Source: Sphingomonadales bacterium (GTDB taxonomy: Bacteria; Pseudomonadota; Alphaproteobacteria; Sphingomonadales; Sphingomonadaceae). Taken from it: 64,000 nt of DNA. The translations under genes were made by a program, and so were the position numbers. Positions 37,673 through 47,280 of this stretch are shown piece by piece. The notes under the pieces are model-generated. The model was not told the DNA's origin and ran no database searches. It saw only the letters and a program-made list of their open reading frames with translations. Numbering within the stretch: the stretch's first letter is position 1; every line of letters starts with the position of its first letter. Location of the stretch: assembly GCA_017309275.1 (NCBI GenBank), contig JAFKLT010000038.1, positions 1-64,000 on the forward strand, given 5' to 3'.

Positions 37673-38425
37673 ATGGCCGCCGTGATTTTCTCCGCCCTCG
37701 CGATGACGCTGATCGTCGGCGTCCGCTATCTGCTGAGCAGCGGCGGCTTTGCGCTGGCGACGCGGCTGAAGCATCCCGGCCTCTATCGCGGCCTGGAGCC
37801 GCAGATGCGGCGCGAGATCGGTTGGAGCCTGGCGAGCGCCGCCATCTATGGCATTCCCGCCGGCGTCGTCGCCTGGGGATGGCAGGAGCGCGGCTGGACG
37901 CGCATCTATACCGACCTGCACGCCTTTCCGCTGTGGTATCTGCCGGTCAGCCTGCTTGCCTATCTGCTAATCCACGATTGCTGGTTCTATTGGACGCACC
38001 GGTGGATGCACCGGCCGCGCTGGTTCCGGATCGCGCACGCCGTGCATCACCAGAGCCGCCCGCCGACCGCCTGGGCGGCGATGAGCTTTCATCCGGTCGA
38101 GGCCATTACCGGCGCGGTCGTCATTCCGGCGCTGGTGTTCCTTCTCCCGATCCACGTCGCGGTGCTGGGGCTGGTGCTGACGATCATGACCGTGATGGGC
38201 GTCGGCAATCATATGGGGTGGGAGATGTTCCCGCGCGCGCTGGTGCATGGACCCGCGGGACGATGGCTGATAACCGCAACGCATCACGAGGCGCATCACG
38301 CCGCCTATCGGGGGAATTATGGCCTGTATTTCCGCTTCTGGGACAAGGCGTGCGGCACGGATATCGGGCTTGGCAGCTTTGGCCGCGCTGCTGACCGGGG
38401 CGAGCGCGCCGCCGCCGACGGTTGA
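37673..38425 (+). CDS. Fatty-acid hydroxylase/sterol desaturase family protein, possible carotenoid hydroxylase
   Basis: This 250-residue membrane protein has the di-iron histidine clusters of the fatty-acid-hydroxylase superfamily: HDCWFYWTHRWMH, HAVHH and THHEAHH. It is divergent from crtY, and CrtG-type carotenoid 2-hydroxylases belong to this superfamily, so a xanthophyll-forming role is plausible. A lipid hydroxylase role is equally possible. The last 107 bases overlap the start of the next gene in another frame. Confidence 0.75.
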   Translation: MAAVIFSALAMTLIVGVRYLLSSGGFALATRLKHPGLYRGLEPQMRREIGWSLASAAIYGIPAGVVAWGWQERGWTRIYTDLHAFPLWYLPVSLLAYLLIHDCWFYWTHRWMHRPRWFRIAHAVHHQSRPPTAWAAMSFHPVEAITGAVVIPALVFLLPIHVAVLGLVLTIMTVMGVGNHMGWEMFPRALVHGPAGRWLITATHHEAHHAAYRGNYGLYFRFWDKACGTDIGLGSFGRAADRGERAAADG

Positions 38426-38780
38426 CGTCAGCATCACCGGGCTGCGCAACACGAAGGGACAGATACTCGTCTGCCTGACGACGAACCCCAAGGCCTTTCC
38501 CGACTGCAGCAAGGACAAGGCGTCGGTTCGCATGGCGGTGAAGGCCACCGATGCCGCCGATTTCGCCGTCCACGCACCCGGCGTCGGCACCTATGCCATC
38601 GCGGTCGTCCATGACGAGAACAACAACAACAAGATGGATCTGGCGCTTTTCCTGCCCAAGGAAGGCTTCGGTTTTTCGCGCAACCCGACGATCACCGTCG
38701 GCCCGCCGAGCTTCAAATCGGCCAGCTTCGTCGTCACCGGCGACATGCATCAGACGATCAAGATGAAATATATGCTCTAG
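38319..38780 (+). CDS. Exported DUF2141 protein
   Basis: This 153-residue protein has a signal peptide (basic start, then LAALAALLTGASA) and a DUF2141 beta-sandwich domain. The domain carries VDVSITGLRNTKGQILVCL, then VHDENNNNKMD and PKEGFGFSRNP. It should be periplasmic or outer-membrane associated; the function is unknown. DUF2141 genes often lie beside carotenoid genes in sphingomonads. The signal sequence is encoded inside the upstream hydroxylase gene (107-base overlap), because no other start gives an export signal. Confidence 0.82.
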   Translation: MACISASGTRRAARISGLAALAALLTGASAPPPTVDVSITGLRNTKGQILVCLTTNPKAFPDCSKDKASVRMAVKATDAADFAVHAPGVGTYAIAVVHDENNNNKMDLALFLPKEGFGFSRNPTITVGPPSFKSASFVVTGDMHQTIKMKYML

Positions 38781-38813
38781 TGGGCGCGCGGGTGCGCAGC
38801 TAATAGAGCGCCC

Positions 38814-40448
38814 GTGACCGCGACATCTCACCGCATCGCCGCTTTCGCCGATCGCTGGCCGAAGCTTCTGGCCCTGTTGCTCGGCGCCGTGTCCGCGACG
38901 GGCTTTGCACCGCTGAACCTGTGGCCGCTGACCCTGCTCGCCTTTGCAGGCTGGATGATGCTGGTCGCGCGCAGTCCGCGCGGGCGGGGATCGTTCGGCG
39001 TCGGCTGGGCCTTTGGCGTCGGCCATTTCACGATCGGCCTCAATTGGATCGCGACCGCCTTTACCTATCAGGCGGCGATGCCCGCGTGGCTGGGCTGGGT
39101 CGCGGTCGTGCTGCTGTCGCTCTATCTGGCGGTTTATCCCGCGCTGGCGGCCTTGAGCGCTTGGCTGATCCGGCGGTTCGGGCCGCCGCAGGCCGGCCCG
39201 ACACTCTCTTACGTCCTCGCCTTCGCGGCGTTCTGGACCCTGACCGAATGGCTGCGCAGCTGGATTTTCACGGGCTTTGCCTGGAATCCGCTGGTCGCCA
39301 CCATCGGTGATTATTTCGGCATGCTGCGACTGGTCGGCACCTATGGTGCGTCGGCAACGGTCATCCTGGCATCCGGCTATGTGCTGTGGCTGCTCCAACC
39401 GAAGTCGTATAATCGCGGAAAAGAAGGGCTTCGGCCCGACCCGAGCCCGCGATCCCAGCTTATGCAGCAATTGGCCGCCGGCGCCGTGATCGCCTGTTTC
39501 CTGGGCCTGACATTTCTGCTTCCGAACCGCACCGGCTCCCAATCGGCGACTGCGAAGCAGGGCGTCCCCATCACCGTCGTCCAGCCCAATGTCGGACAGC
39601 AGGACAAGTGGGAGGGCAGCAAGGCCGACGCGAATTTTGCCAAGCTGGCACGGCTGACCTTTCCGAAGGACGATACGCCGCGCCTGATCCTGTGGCCCGA
39701 GGCGGCGGTGCCCGACTATCTGGAGACCGGCTATCCCGCCGTCTATTACGACCGTTCGCCCGCCGCGGCGCGCGGCCGGCTGACCGACCTGATGAACCCC
39801 GACGACGTCATGCTGCTCGGCGCGCTCAAGCTGGAACTGGACAAAAGCGGCGAAGCCGTCGGTGCGCGCAACGCGGTGATGACCGTCCATGCCGACGGGT
39901 CGCTCGGCCCCCGCTACGACAAGTCGCACCTGGTGCCCTATGGCGAATATCTGCCGATGCGGCCCGTCCTGTCGGCGATCGGCCTGTCGCGCCTTGCGCC
40001 CGGCGACATCGATTTCTGGCCCGGCCCCGGCCCGCACACGCTCGACCTCGGCCGTTTCGGCAAGGCGGGGCTGCAGATCTGTTACGAGATCATCTTTTCG
40101 GGCCAGGTCGTCGACCGCGCACATCGCCCGGATTTCATCTTCAACCCGTCGAACGACGCCTGGTTCGGCGGCTGGGGTCCGCCGCAGCATCTGGCGCAGG
40201 CGCGGCTTCGCGCGATCGAGGAGGGCCTGCCCGTCGTTCGCGCGACGCCGACCGGCATCAGCGCGGTGATCGACGCCGACGGCACCATCCTCGAATCGCT
40301 GCCGATGCACCAGGCGGGGCGGATCGATACCGTCATCCCGCGCGCTCACCGCCCGACGCCGTTCGCGCGGTACGGCAACCTGCTGCCCGTCGCATTCGCG
40401 CTGCTTCTGCTCGCGGTCGCCATTGCCTTTCGGCGGCGCGGGCGTTAA
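38814..40448 (+). CDS. lnt: Apolipoprotein N-acyltransferase
   Basis: This 544-residue inner-membrane enzyme has about six N-terminal helices and a periplasmic nitrilase domain. The Glu-Lys-Cys triad is visible in LWPEAAVPDY, DKSHLVPYGEYLP and QICYEIIF. It adds the third acyl chain to lipoproteins. The GTG at 38814 follows the DUF2141 stop by 33 bases. Length and motif order are normal. metK follows directly after an operator. Confidence 0.95.
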   Translation: MTATSHRIAAFADRWPKLLALLLGAVSATGFAPLNLWPLTLLAFAGWMMLVARSPRGRGSFGVGWAFGVGHFTIGLNWIATAFTYQAAMPAWLGWVAVVLLSLYLAVYPALAALSAWLIRRFGPPQAGPTLSYVLAFAAFWTLTEWLRSWIFTGFAWNPLVATIGDYFGMLRLVGTYGASATVILASGYVLWLLQPKSYNRGKEGLRPDPSPRSQLMQQLAAGAVIACFLGLTFLLPNRTGSQSATAKQGVPITVVQPNVGQQDKWEGSKADANFAKLARLTFPKDDTPRLILWPEAAVPDYLETGYPAVYYDRSPAAARGRLTDLMNPDDVMLLGALKLELDKSGEAVGARNAVMTVHADGSLGPRYDKSHLVPYGEYLPMRPVLSAIGLSRLAPGDIDFWPGPGPHTLDLGRFGKAGLQICYEIIFSGQVVDRAHRPDFIFNPSNDAWFGGWGPPQHLAQARLRAIEEGLPVVRATPTGISAVIDADGTILESLPMHQAGRIDTVIPRAHRPTPFARYGNLLPVAFALLLLAVAIAFRRRGR

Positions 40449-40460
40449 CAGCGGCATCAC

Positions 40461-40476
40461 ATAAAGTTTCCTTTAT
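40461..40476. promoter_or_regulatory. ATAAAG-N4-CTTTAT operator upstream of metK
   Basis: ATAAAG TTTC CTTTAT lies 24 bases before the metK start codon and has the same half-sites and spacing as the centre of the 28-base palindrome before metE. The right half runs into TATATT, which could be the -10 box, so binding here should block transcription. Confidence 0.7.
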
Positions 40477-40500
40477 ATTCGATTCCAAAAGAAGGCCCCC

Positions 40501-41727
<1,227 letters not shown>

Positions 41728-41787
41728 CGGCGCTTGCCATCAGCACCCCGATCTGACAGCTTTCGCGCTGCTGATCGGGGAGGATGG

Positions 41788-42864
41788 ATGCCAAGTCATT
41801 GGGTAAAAGCCGTTTTGGCGGTCGCCATGGCAGGTGCGGCCTGCGCCACGCCCGCCGCCGCGCAGCAGGATCTGGCGATCACCGCCGGACAGCCCTGGAC
41901 CCATCGGCATAGCGGCATTTCGGTTCCCCCGACGCTCGGCGGCAACGCGCTGACCGTGGCGAAGGCCTATGCCGAGGACGAGCTGGACGTCGGCCTGTCG
42001 TTCGAGCCCGAGGGTGCGAAGGATTTCATATCCTTCTATGTCTTTCGCAACACCAATGGCGACGTCCCCGTGTGGACCGCGCAGGCGCAATGGGCGATCG
42101 AGAATCGCGCCGCCTTCGGCAAGCCGACGCTCGCCGGCGCGGTCGAAGCCTTCACCCCGCCCGGGCAGACAACGCTAAGCGGGCTCAAGGCGATCTATTC
42201 CGCGGAATCAAGCGGCCCCTACACCAGCACCGGGGTCGCGCTGCTGCCCGTCGGCGACTGGTATGTGAAGGTCCGCGCGACGTCGCGGCACCGCTCGCCC
42301 GAAGAGCTGTCGCGCCTGATCGACCAGGTGCTTGCCGAAATCCGCTGGCCGGCCGAAATCGCCGCGGCACCCGCGGCGCAGCCGGTGATCCCCTGCCCCG
42401 TCCCGCTGTCCTTTCCCAAAAAGTCGAAGGATGCCACATCCGGCGGAATGTCCGACATATTGGGCGCGTCGCTGATGTCGGTGGCGGTCAATGATGCGAA
42501 AAAGCAGCCGACGCCCGCCGTCCAATGGTGCCGCGACAAACAGCTTGGCGGCAATATCGCCGCCTATCGCCCCGCGGAATCTCCCGATTCCTATCTTCTG
42601 GCCTATGGCGACAACGGCAATGGCATCTGGGCCGGCCCGTCGCCCATGAACCGCGTGTTTGCGGAGATCGAGAAGACGAAGACGGCGCCGCCCCGCTATG
42701 GCGTCACGCTCCACACCGCGGCGCAGGACATCCTCTTTTTCGCGCAGGACCGGTTGCCCTCGCCCGAACGGACGATCGAGATCATCAATGCCGGCCGCCG
42801 CGCAAGCACCATCGGCACCTGGGGAACGAAGCGCGAGGTCCAGATCAACTCCGCGGTGAAATAG
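41788..42864 (+). CDS. Exported hypothetical protein (358 aa)
   Basis: A clear signal peptide (residues 1-25, ending ATPAAAQQ) is followed by a mostly beta-type periplasmic protein without a family I recognise. It has two Cys residues in its second half that could pair. The ATG at 41788 has a ggggagg ribosome site seven bases upstream; the in-frame upstream ATG at 41734 would add a non-hydrophobic leader in front of the signal. It sits between metK and trmB, 60 bases after the former. Confidence 0.75.
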   Translation: MPSHWVKAVLAVAMAGAACATPAAAQQDLAITAGQPWTHRHSGISVPPTLGGNALTVAKAYAEDELDVGLSFEPEGAKDFISFYVFRNTNGDVPVWTAQAQWAIENRAAFGKPTLAGAVEAFTPPGQTTLSGLKAIYSAESSGPYTSTGVALLPVGDWYVKVRATSRHRSPEELSRLIDQVLAEIRWPAEIAAAPAAQPVIPCPVPLSFPKKSKDATSGGMSDILGASLMSVAVNDAKKQPTPAVQWCRDKQLGGNIAAYRPAESPDSYLLAYGDNGNGIWAGPSPMNRVFAEIEKTKTAPPRYGVTLHTAAQDILFFAQDRLPSPERTIEIINAGRRASTIGTWGTKREVQINSAVK

Positions 42865-42907
42865 ATAGGCCTTCCGCCCGCCGCCGCGCCGCGCTAACGG
42901 GCGCGGC

Positions 42908-43621
42908 ATGACTGCTTACAAACCCGGCGATCCGACGACTCTCAACCGGCTCTATGGCCGCGCGAAGGGCAAGCCCCTGCGTGCGGGTCAACAGGATCTG
43001 GTCGACAATTTGCTGCCCCAGATCGCCGTTCCCGACGAGGGCGAGGTCACGGCCCAGCGCCTGTTCGGCGATGATCGCCCGTTGCATTTCGAGATCGGCT
43101 TCGGCGGCGGCGAGCATATGGCGGGCCGCGCCGACATGCTGCCCGACCACGGCTTCATCGGCGCCGAGCCCTTCGTCAACGGCGTCGCGCAGGCGCTCGT
43201 CCATGTCTCCGGCGACCATGGCGCGCACCCGCCGCTCGGCAATGTGCGCATCCATCACGGCGACGCGCTGGAGGTGCTGCGCCGGATACCCGACGGCGCG
43301 CTGAGCTTCGCCTATCTGCTCCACCCCGATCCCTGGCCGAAGGCACGCCATGCAAAGCGACGGATGATGAACGACGGCCCCGTCGACCTGATCGCCGCCA
43401 AGCTGAAACCGGGCGGCGAGTTTCGCTTCGGCACCGATCACCCGATCTATCTCGCCCACGCGCTGATGGTGATGCGCCGCCATCGTCACCAGTTCGAATG
43501 GCTGGCGAGCGACGCGAAGGATTTCCTGACGCGCCCCGGCGGCTGGCCCGAGACCCGCTACGAAGCCAAGGCGCGCGCGCAGGGACATGAGGTCTGGTAT
43601 TTTCGCTGGAGGCGTATATAG
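42908..43621 (+). CDS. trmB: tRNA (guanine-N7-)-methyltransferase
   Basis: This 237-residue SAM-dependent enzyme methylates G46 of tRNA. Motif I is present as HFEIGFGGGEHMAG, and the YLLHPDPWPKARHAKRRM stretch is diagnostic for TrmB. It ends at 43621, immediately before the inverted repeat and the integrase gene, so the genomic island has inserted at or just beyond its 3' end. Confidence 0.95.
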   Translation: MTAYKPGDPTTLNRLYGRAKGKPLRAGQQDLVDNLLPQIAVPDEGEVTAQRLFGDDRPLHFEIGFGGGEHMAGRADMLPDHGFIGAEPFVNGVAQALVHVSGDHGAHPPLGNVRIHHGDALEVLRRIPDGALSFAYLLHPDPWPKARHAKRRMMNDGPVDLIAAKLKPGGEFRFGTDHPIYLAHALMVMRRHRHQFEWLASDAKDFLTRPGGWPETRYEAKARAQGHEVWYFRWRRI

Positions 43622-43664
43622 GAGTGCTATAGGGTTGAAAAGGCTAGTTTTTTATAGCCACTCC
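43621..43664. repeat. Imperfect inverted repeat at the trmB/island junction
   Basis: GGAGTGCTAT (43621-43630) and ATAGCCACTCC (43654-43664) are complementary apart from one extra base. They flank a 23-base segment with GGCTAG and a run of six T. The element starts on the last base of trmB and precedes the integrase. It could be the trmB terminator, part of an attachment site, or both. Confidence 0.5.
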
Positions 43665-43753
43665 CTATGCTATCTTTTCCCCAATTACGCGGCAATTTCC
43701 GCCACGGTGATTGCCGGGTGATTGCTGGAAACGCCGTATTGGGAGACCAATTT

Positions 43754-44980
43754 ATGGCAAGCGGAAAGATCACAAAACGGTCGGTCGATGCTCTCATTTC
43801 GAGCGGGCAACATGACATTCTTTGGGATGATAGCATAAAGGGTTTTGGCGCAAAGCGAACCAAAGCTGGCGCCGTGTCTTACGTGTTGCAATTCCGAATG
43901 GGCGGTCGCGAATCTAAGACGCGTCGCTACACGATAGGCAGCCATGGCTCGCCATGGACGCCAGCCACCGCCAGAGCCGAAGCGGAGCGACTGGCTATTC
44001 TGATCGCCCAGGGAATCGATCCAGGCGAAGCAGAGCGGCAACGACGGCGAGAGTCGGTCGATCTAGCCTTCGATAATTACTCTGATCGCTTCGCTGAGGC
44101 CTGCGTTGGAGAAGGCTGGAGGCGCCTCGTCAAGCGCAGCCTCGAGCTGCATGTAAAGCCGGTCTTGGGATCAAAGCCCCTTCCCAATCTTACGCGAATC
44201 GACATCGTTGCCGTCTTCGACCGCATGCCGCGCGCGCAGATCGCAAATATCCGTAACGTCTTCGCTGTTTTGCGCCGCCTTTTGCGCTGGGCCGTCAGCC
44301 GGGGAGATATCGATCGGAGTCCGATGGAAGGCATGGAAACCCCGCCCCCGGTCAAACCTCGCGATCGCTGGCTTTCAGACGAGGAGCTTGGCCGCATCTG
44401 GATGGCGGCGCCAAACACGCATTCCTGTTTCGGACCCATCATCCGCCTTCTGATCGTCACCGGTCAGCGACGAGAGGAGGTTTCGTCGCTGCGTTGGGAG
44501 GAACTCAACCGTAAAGATCTCCTATGGACCCTGCCCGGCGAACGGGCAAAGAATGGCGAGCCCAACCGAATTCCGCTCAACGAACTTGCAGTTGCGATCC
44601 TCGACGAGGTTGCCGGGTCGGCTATCTGGCCGCGTAGCGGCAGGATGTTCACGACCTCCAGGGGCGGAAGGTTCACCGGATATAGCAAAGGCAAGATCAA
44701 GCTCGACCTGCTTATGTCGCAAGACGGCCGCGAACCGTTACCGGACTGGCGACTGCATGACTTGAGACGAACTCTTGCAACCGGGTTTCAACGGCTAGGC
44801 GTTCGATTTGAAGTGACCGAAGCTGTGCTCAATCACGTCGGAGGTTCCCGCGCGGGCGTCGCCGGTATCTACCAGCGCCACGACTGGAAGGACGAGAAGC
44901 GCGAAGCAATGAAGAGTTGGAACGATCATCTGGCGGCGATCATTCGTTTGGCGAATATGGCGCGTGATCGCGCATGGTAA
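43754..44980 (+). CDS. Tyrosine recombinase/integrase (P4-like)
   Basis: This 408-residue site-specific recombinase has an N-terminal arm-binding domain (DUF4102-like, ITKRSVDALISSGQHDILWD...GFGAKRTKAG) and a full catalytic domain. The catalytic residues are Arg239 (TGQRREEV), His335 and Arg338 (LHDLRRTLATG), His361, and Tyr373 (GIYQRHDW). The enzyme should therefore be active. The ATG at 43754 gives the typical start; the frame extends upstream to 43667. Its position directly after trmB marks the island boundary. Confidence 0.9.
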   Translation: MASGKITKRSVDALISSGQHDILWDDSIKGFGAKRTKAGAVSYVLQFRMGGRESKTRRYTIGSHGSPWTPATARAEAERLAILIAQGIDPGEAERQRRRESVDLAFDNYSDRFAEACVGEGWRRLVKRSLELHVKPVLGSKPLPNLTRIDIVAVFDRMPRAQIANIRNVFAVLRRLLRWAVSRGDIDRSPMEGMETPPPVKPRDRWLSDEELGRIWMAAPNTHSCFGPIIRLLIVTGQRREEVSSLRWEELNRKDLLWTLPGERAKNGEPNRIPLNELAVAILDEVAGSAIWPRSGRMFTTSRGGRFTGYSKGKIKLDLLMSQDGREPLPDWRLHDLRRTLATGFQRLGVRFEVTEAVLNHVGGSRAGVAGIYQRHDWKDEKREAMKSWNDHLAAIIRLANMARDRAW

Positions 44981-45171
44981 GCGCTTATAAAAAGACTTGC
45001 TGTCCACGATCGATTGCGCCGAACAAAATATGCAGAGTGAATCTGTCGATTTCCGTTGCGAACAGCTCTTGCAGCCGGATCCGTTCGCCAACGACTGACT
45101 CTTGCGTTCTTGCTGAATCAAGGGGGATATTCGCGGCGTGCGTAGCAGCGCCAAAGTTGGAGACAATTCGA

Positions 45172-45825
45172 GTGAACAAGAAGGATGAAATTTACGATCT
45201 TCTCGTTAGCCGAATGGTTGGCGCGCAATATAATTTTGGCCAGCGGCTGTCGGTCAAGGATCTTGTGAGCGATACCGGAGCGAGCCGCCAGCCGATCATG
45301 GCCGCGCTCAACCGTTTGAGTTCGGAAGGATTTGTTCGCATAATTCCGCAGGTCGGTTGCGAGGTGATAAATCCAAGCTATGACCAGATCGCAGATTTCT
45401 ATATCATGTTTGAAAGGCTCGAGGGACTGCTGACGGAACTGGCGGCAGCGCGTCGGACCGATTCGCAAACGCGCGATTTGCGCGCGCTGCAAGCACGTAT
45501 TCTCACGATCGACTTTGACGAGCCGCGCAGCGCGGTAATTTATTGCGAACTCAACCGTGCCTTCCATCAGCTCATCCACGATATGGCTCAGTCGCCCTTT
45601 CTCGACGCGCGGCAGAACAGCAATTTTGACATGTCTGATTTCTTCATCAACCAAGCCGGTGGTTTCAATCATTTCATGGCCGATACCGCACGTGAACATG
45701 ATGAAATCATTGAGGCGATCGCTTCCAAATCTCCTGCCCGCGCGCGCGGGCTGGCAGAATCACACATCGGCGCGGTCGCCTCGTCGGCGTTGGCGGGCCT
45801 GCGAAAACATCGCGCCGCCGCCTAA
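45172..45825 (+). CDS. GntR-family transcriptional regulator (FCD-type)
   Basis: This 217-residue protein has an N-terminal winged helix (KKDEIYDLLVSRMVGAQYNFGQRLSVKDLV ... TGASRQPIMAALNRLSSEGFV) and a helical FCD effector domain with probable metal or ligand His/Asp residues (ELNRAFHQLIHDMA; AREHDEIIEAI). FCD regulators usually respond to organic acids. It is a candidate regulator of the catabolic operons. The GTG at 45172 is chosen because the domain starts there; the frame continues up to 44974, overlapping the integrase gene, without a domain. Confidence 0.85.
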   Translation: MNKKDEIYDLLVSRMVGAQYNFGQRLSVKDLVSDTGASRQPIMAALNRLSSEGFVRIIPQVGCEVINPSYDQIADFYIMFERLEGLLTELAAARRTDSQTRDLRALQARILTIDFDEPRSAVIYCELNRAFHQLIHDMAQSPFLDARQNSNFDMSDFFINQAGGFNHFMADTAREHDEIIEAIASKSPARARGLAESHIGAVASSALAGLRKHRAAA

Positions 45826-45899
45826 CTAATATTCATGAGAGCATGGTGAGGAAGGGCATGATCGGAGGCTCCATCGTCGCTCGGTGCGGTCGATGAGGA

Positions 45900-47105
45900 T
45901 CACCCTATTACTCCTCTTGTCTTTAGCCCCACTACTTCTAAGTCGCCCAGTCCGAGCTCTCTCCGCAGAACGGAATCAGTATTCTCGCCCAAGAGCGGTG
46001 GTGGTGTGGAGGCAACCGCGCGCTCGCCATCGACTTTGATGGGGCTGGCTATGCCTGGAAGATCACCCAATTCCTTGTGGTTGAGCGAAATCTTCATTCC
46101 ACGGTGCAGAACATGAGCGTCCTTAAAGACGTCCGAAATTTCATTGATCGGACCAGCCGGGACATCGGCGGCGTCGAGCCGTTCTATCCATGAAGCTGCG
46201 CCCGCGCCTACAAAGATCGGCGCCAACTCATCTTCCAGCGCCTGTTTGTTTCCGGCCCGCGAACCATTGGTGCCAAAGCGTGGGTCGTCAGCAAGGTCAC
46301 TCCGCCCAATTGCGTCGCACAGCCGACGAAACTGAGAGTCGTTCCCGATTGCGAGATTGATCCCGCGGTCGGCTGTCGGGAAAGACTGGTATGGCACGAT
46401 GTTGGGGTGAGCGTTGCCATAACGGGGCGGATTCTCCCCCGTGGCGAAAAAGTTAAAGGCTTGATTTGCAAGGGTGGCAACGGTGACATCGAGCAACGAC
46501 ACGTCGAGATGAGCGCCCTCGCCGGTATTTCCCCGCCGGACAAGAGCTGCCAGGATCGCGATCGCCGAGTAGAGACCCGTCATGATGTCAGACAGGGCAA
46601 CGCCCGTCTTCATCGGGCCACTTTCCTGCGAACCCGTGACGCTCATTAATCCGCCCATGCCCTGCGCGATAAAATCATAACCGGGCCGGCCGCTATAGGG
46701 GCCGTCTTGGCCAAAGCCCGTCACGGAACAATAGACCAGGGCCGGGTTGGCCTCTCGCAGCCTCGCAGCGTCGAGCCCGTAGCGCTTGAGCGTCCCGACT
46801 TTGAAATTCTCAACGACAACGTCGCAACCGGCCGCCAAATCTCGAATAATCTGCTGTCCCTCGGCGTCGGTGAAATCGACGGCAATCGCTTCCTTTCCCC
46901 GATTTGCGCACAGATAATAGGCAGACGTTGCCTCTCCGCCGGCATAAAGCCAAGGCGGCCCCCAACGACGCGTGTCGTCCCCTTCGAGCGGGCGTTCGAC
47001 CTTGATAACTGTGGCGCCCAAATCGGCCATGAGCTGCGTTGCCCAAGGTCCAGCAAGGACCCGACTGAGGTCAAGAATCCGAATTCCTTCTAACATTCGG
47101 GTCAT
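45900..47105 (-). CDS. Class III CoA transferase (CaiB/BaiF)
   Basis: This 401-residue family III CoA transferase has the N-terminal LDLSRVLAGPWATQLMADLGA and the catalytic Asp144 in PGYDFIAQGMGG. It moves CoA between carboxylic acids. In an aromatic catabolic island it could activate a ring acid or side-chain acid, but the substrate is not evident. It is divergent from the EamA transporter gene, with a shared intergenic region that holds a TGCAC-TAT-GTGCA palindrome. Confidence 0.9.
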   Translation of the reverse strand: MTRMLEGIRILDLSRVLAGPWATQLMADLGATVIKVERPLEGDDTRRWGPPWLYAGGEATSAYYLCANRGKEAIAVDFTDAEGQQIIRDLAAGCDVVVENFKVGTLKRYGLDAARLREANPALVYCSVTGFGQDGPYSGRPGYDFIAQGMGGLMSVTGSQESGPMKTGVALSDIMTGLYSAIAILAALVRRGNTGEGAHLDVSLLDVTVATLANQAFNFFATGENPPRYGNAHPNIVPYQSFPTADRGINLAIGNDSQFRRLCDAIGRSDLADDPRFGTNGSRAGNKQALEDELAPIFVGAGAASWIERLDAADVPAGPINEISDVFKDAHVLHRGMKISLNHKELGDLPGIASPIKVDGERAVASTPPPLLGENTDSVLRRELGLGDLEVVGLKTRGVIG

Positions 47106-47164
47106 GGTGCCCCTCCAGCGAGCGCCACCTTATGCGCTTCCTTATTGCATTTAGAAAAATGTGA

Positions 47165-47177
47165 TGCACTATGTGCA
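47165..47177. promoter_or_regulatory. TGCAC-TAT-GTGCA palindrome between CoA transferase and transporter
   Basis: An exact 5+5 inverted repeat with a 3-base centre lies in the divergent promoter region, close to both genes. It is related in composition, but not identical, to the ATTGYRCAAT sites elsewhere in the island. Confidence 0.4.
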
Positions 47178-47280
47178 ACGCGATGACGCAGATCGGATCA
47201 TGGTTCAAGCCAAATTTTGCGAGCCAGAAGAAGCGCAGGGCGGCGCACCAGATCGGCAAACTGACCAAAAGGGGCATCCA

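Noticed and set aside
38184..40460. 758-codon minus-strand frame opposite lnt
   Set aside because: Arg/Gln/His-rich with no domain, while lnt has its full catalytic triad.
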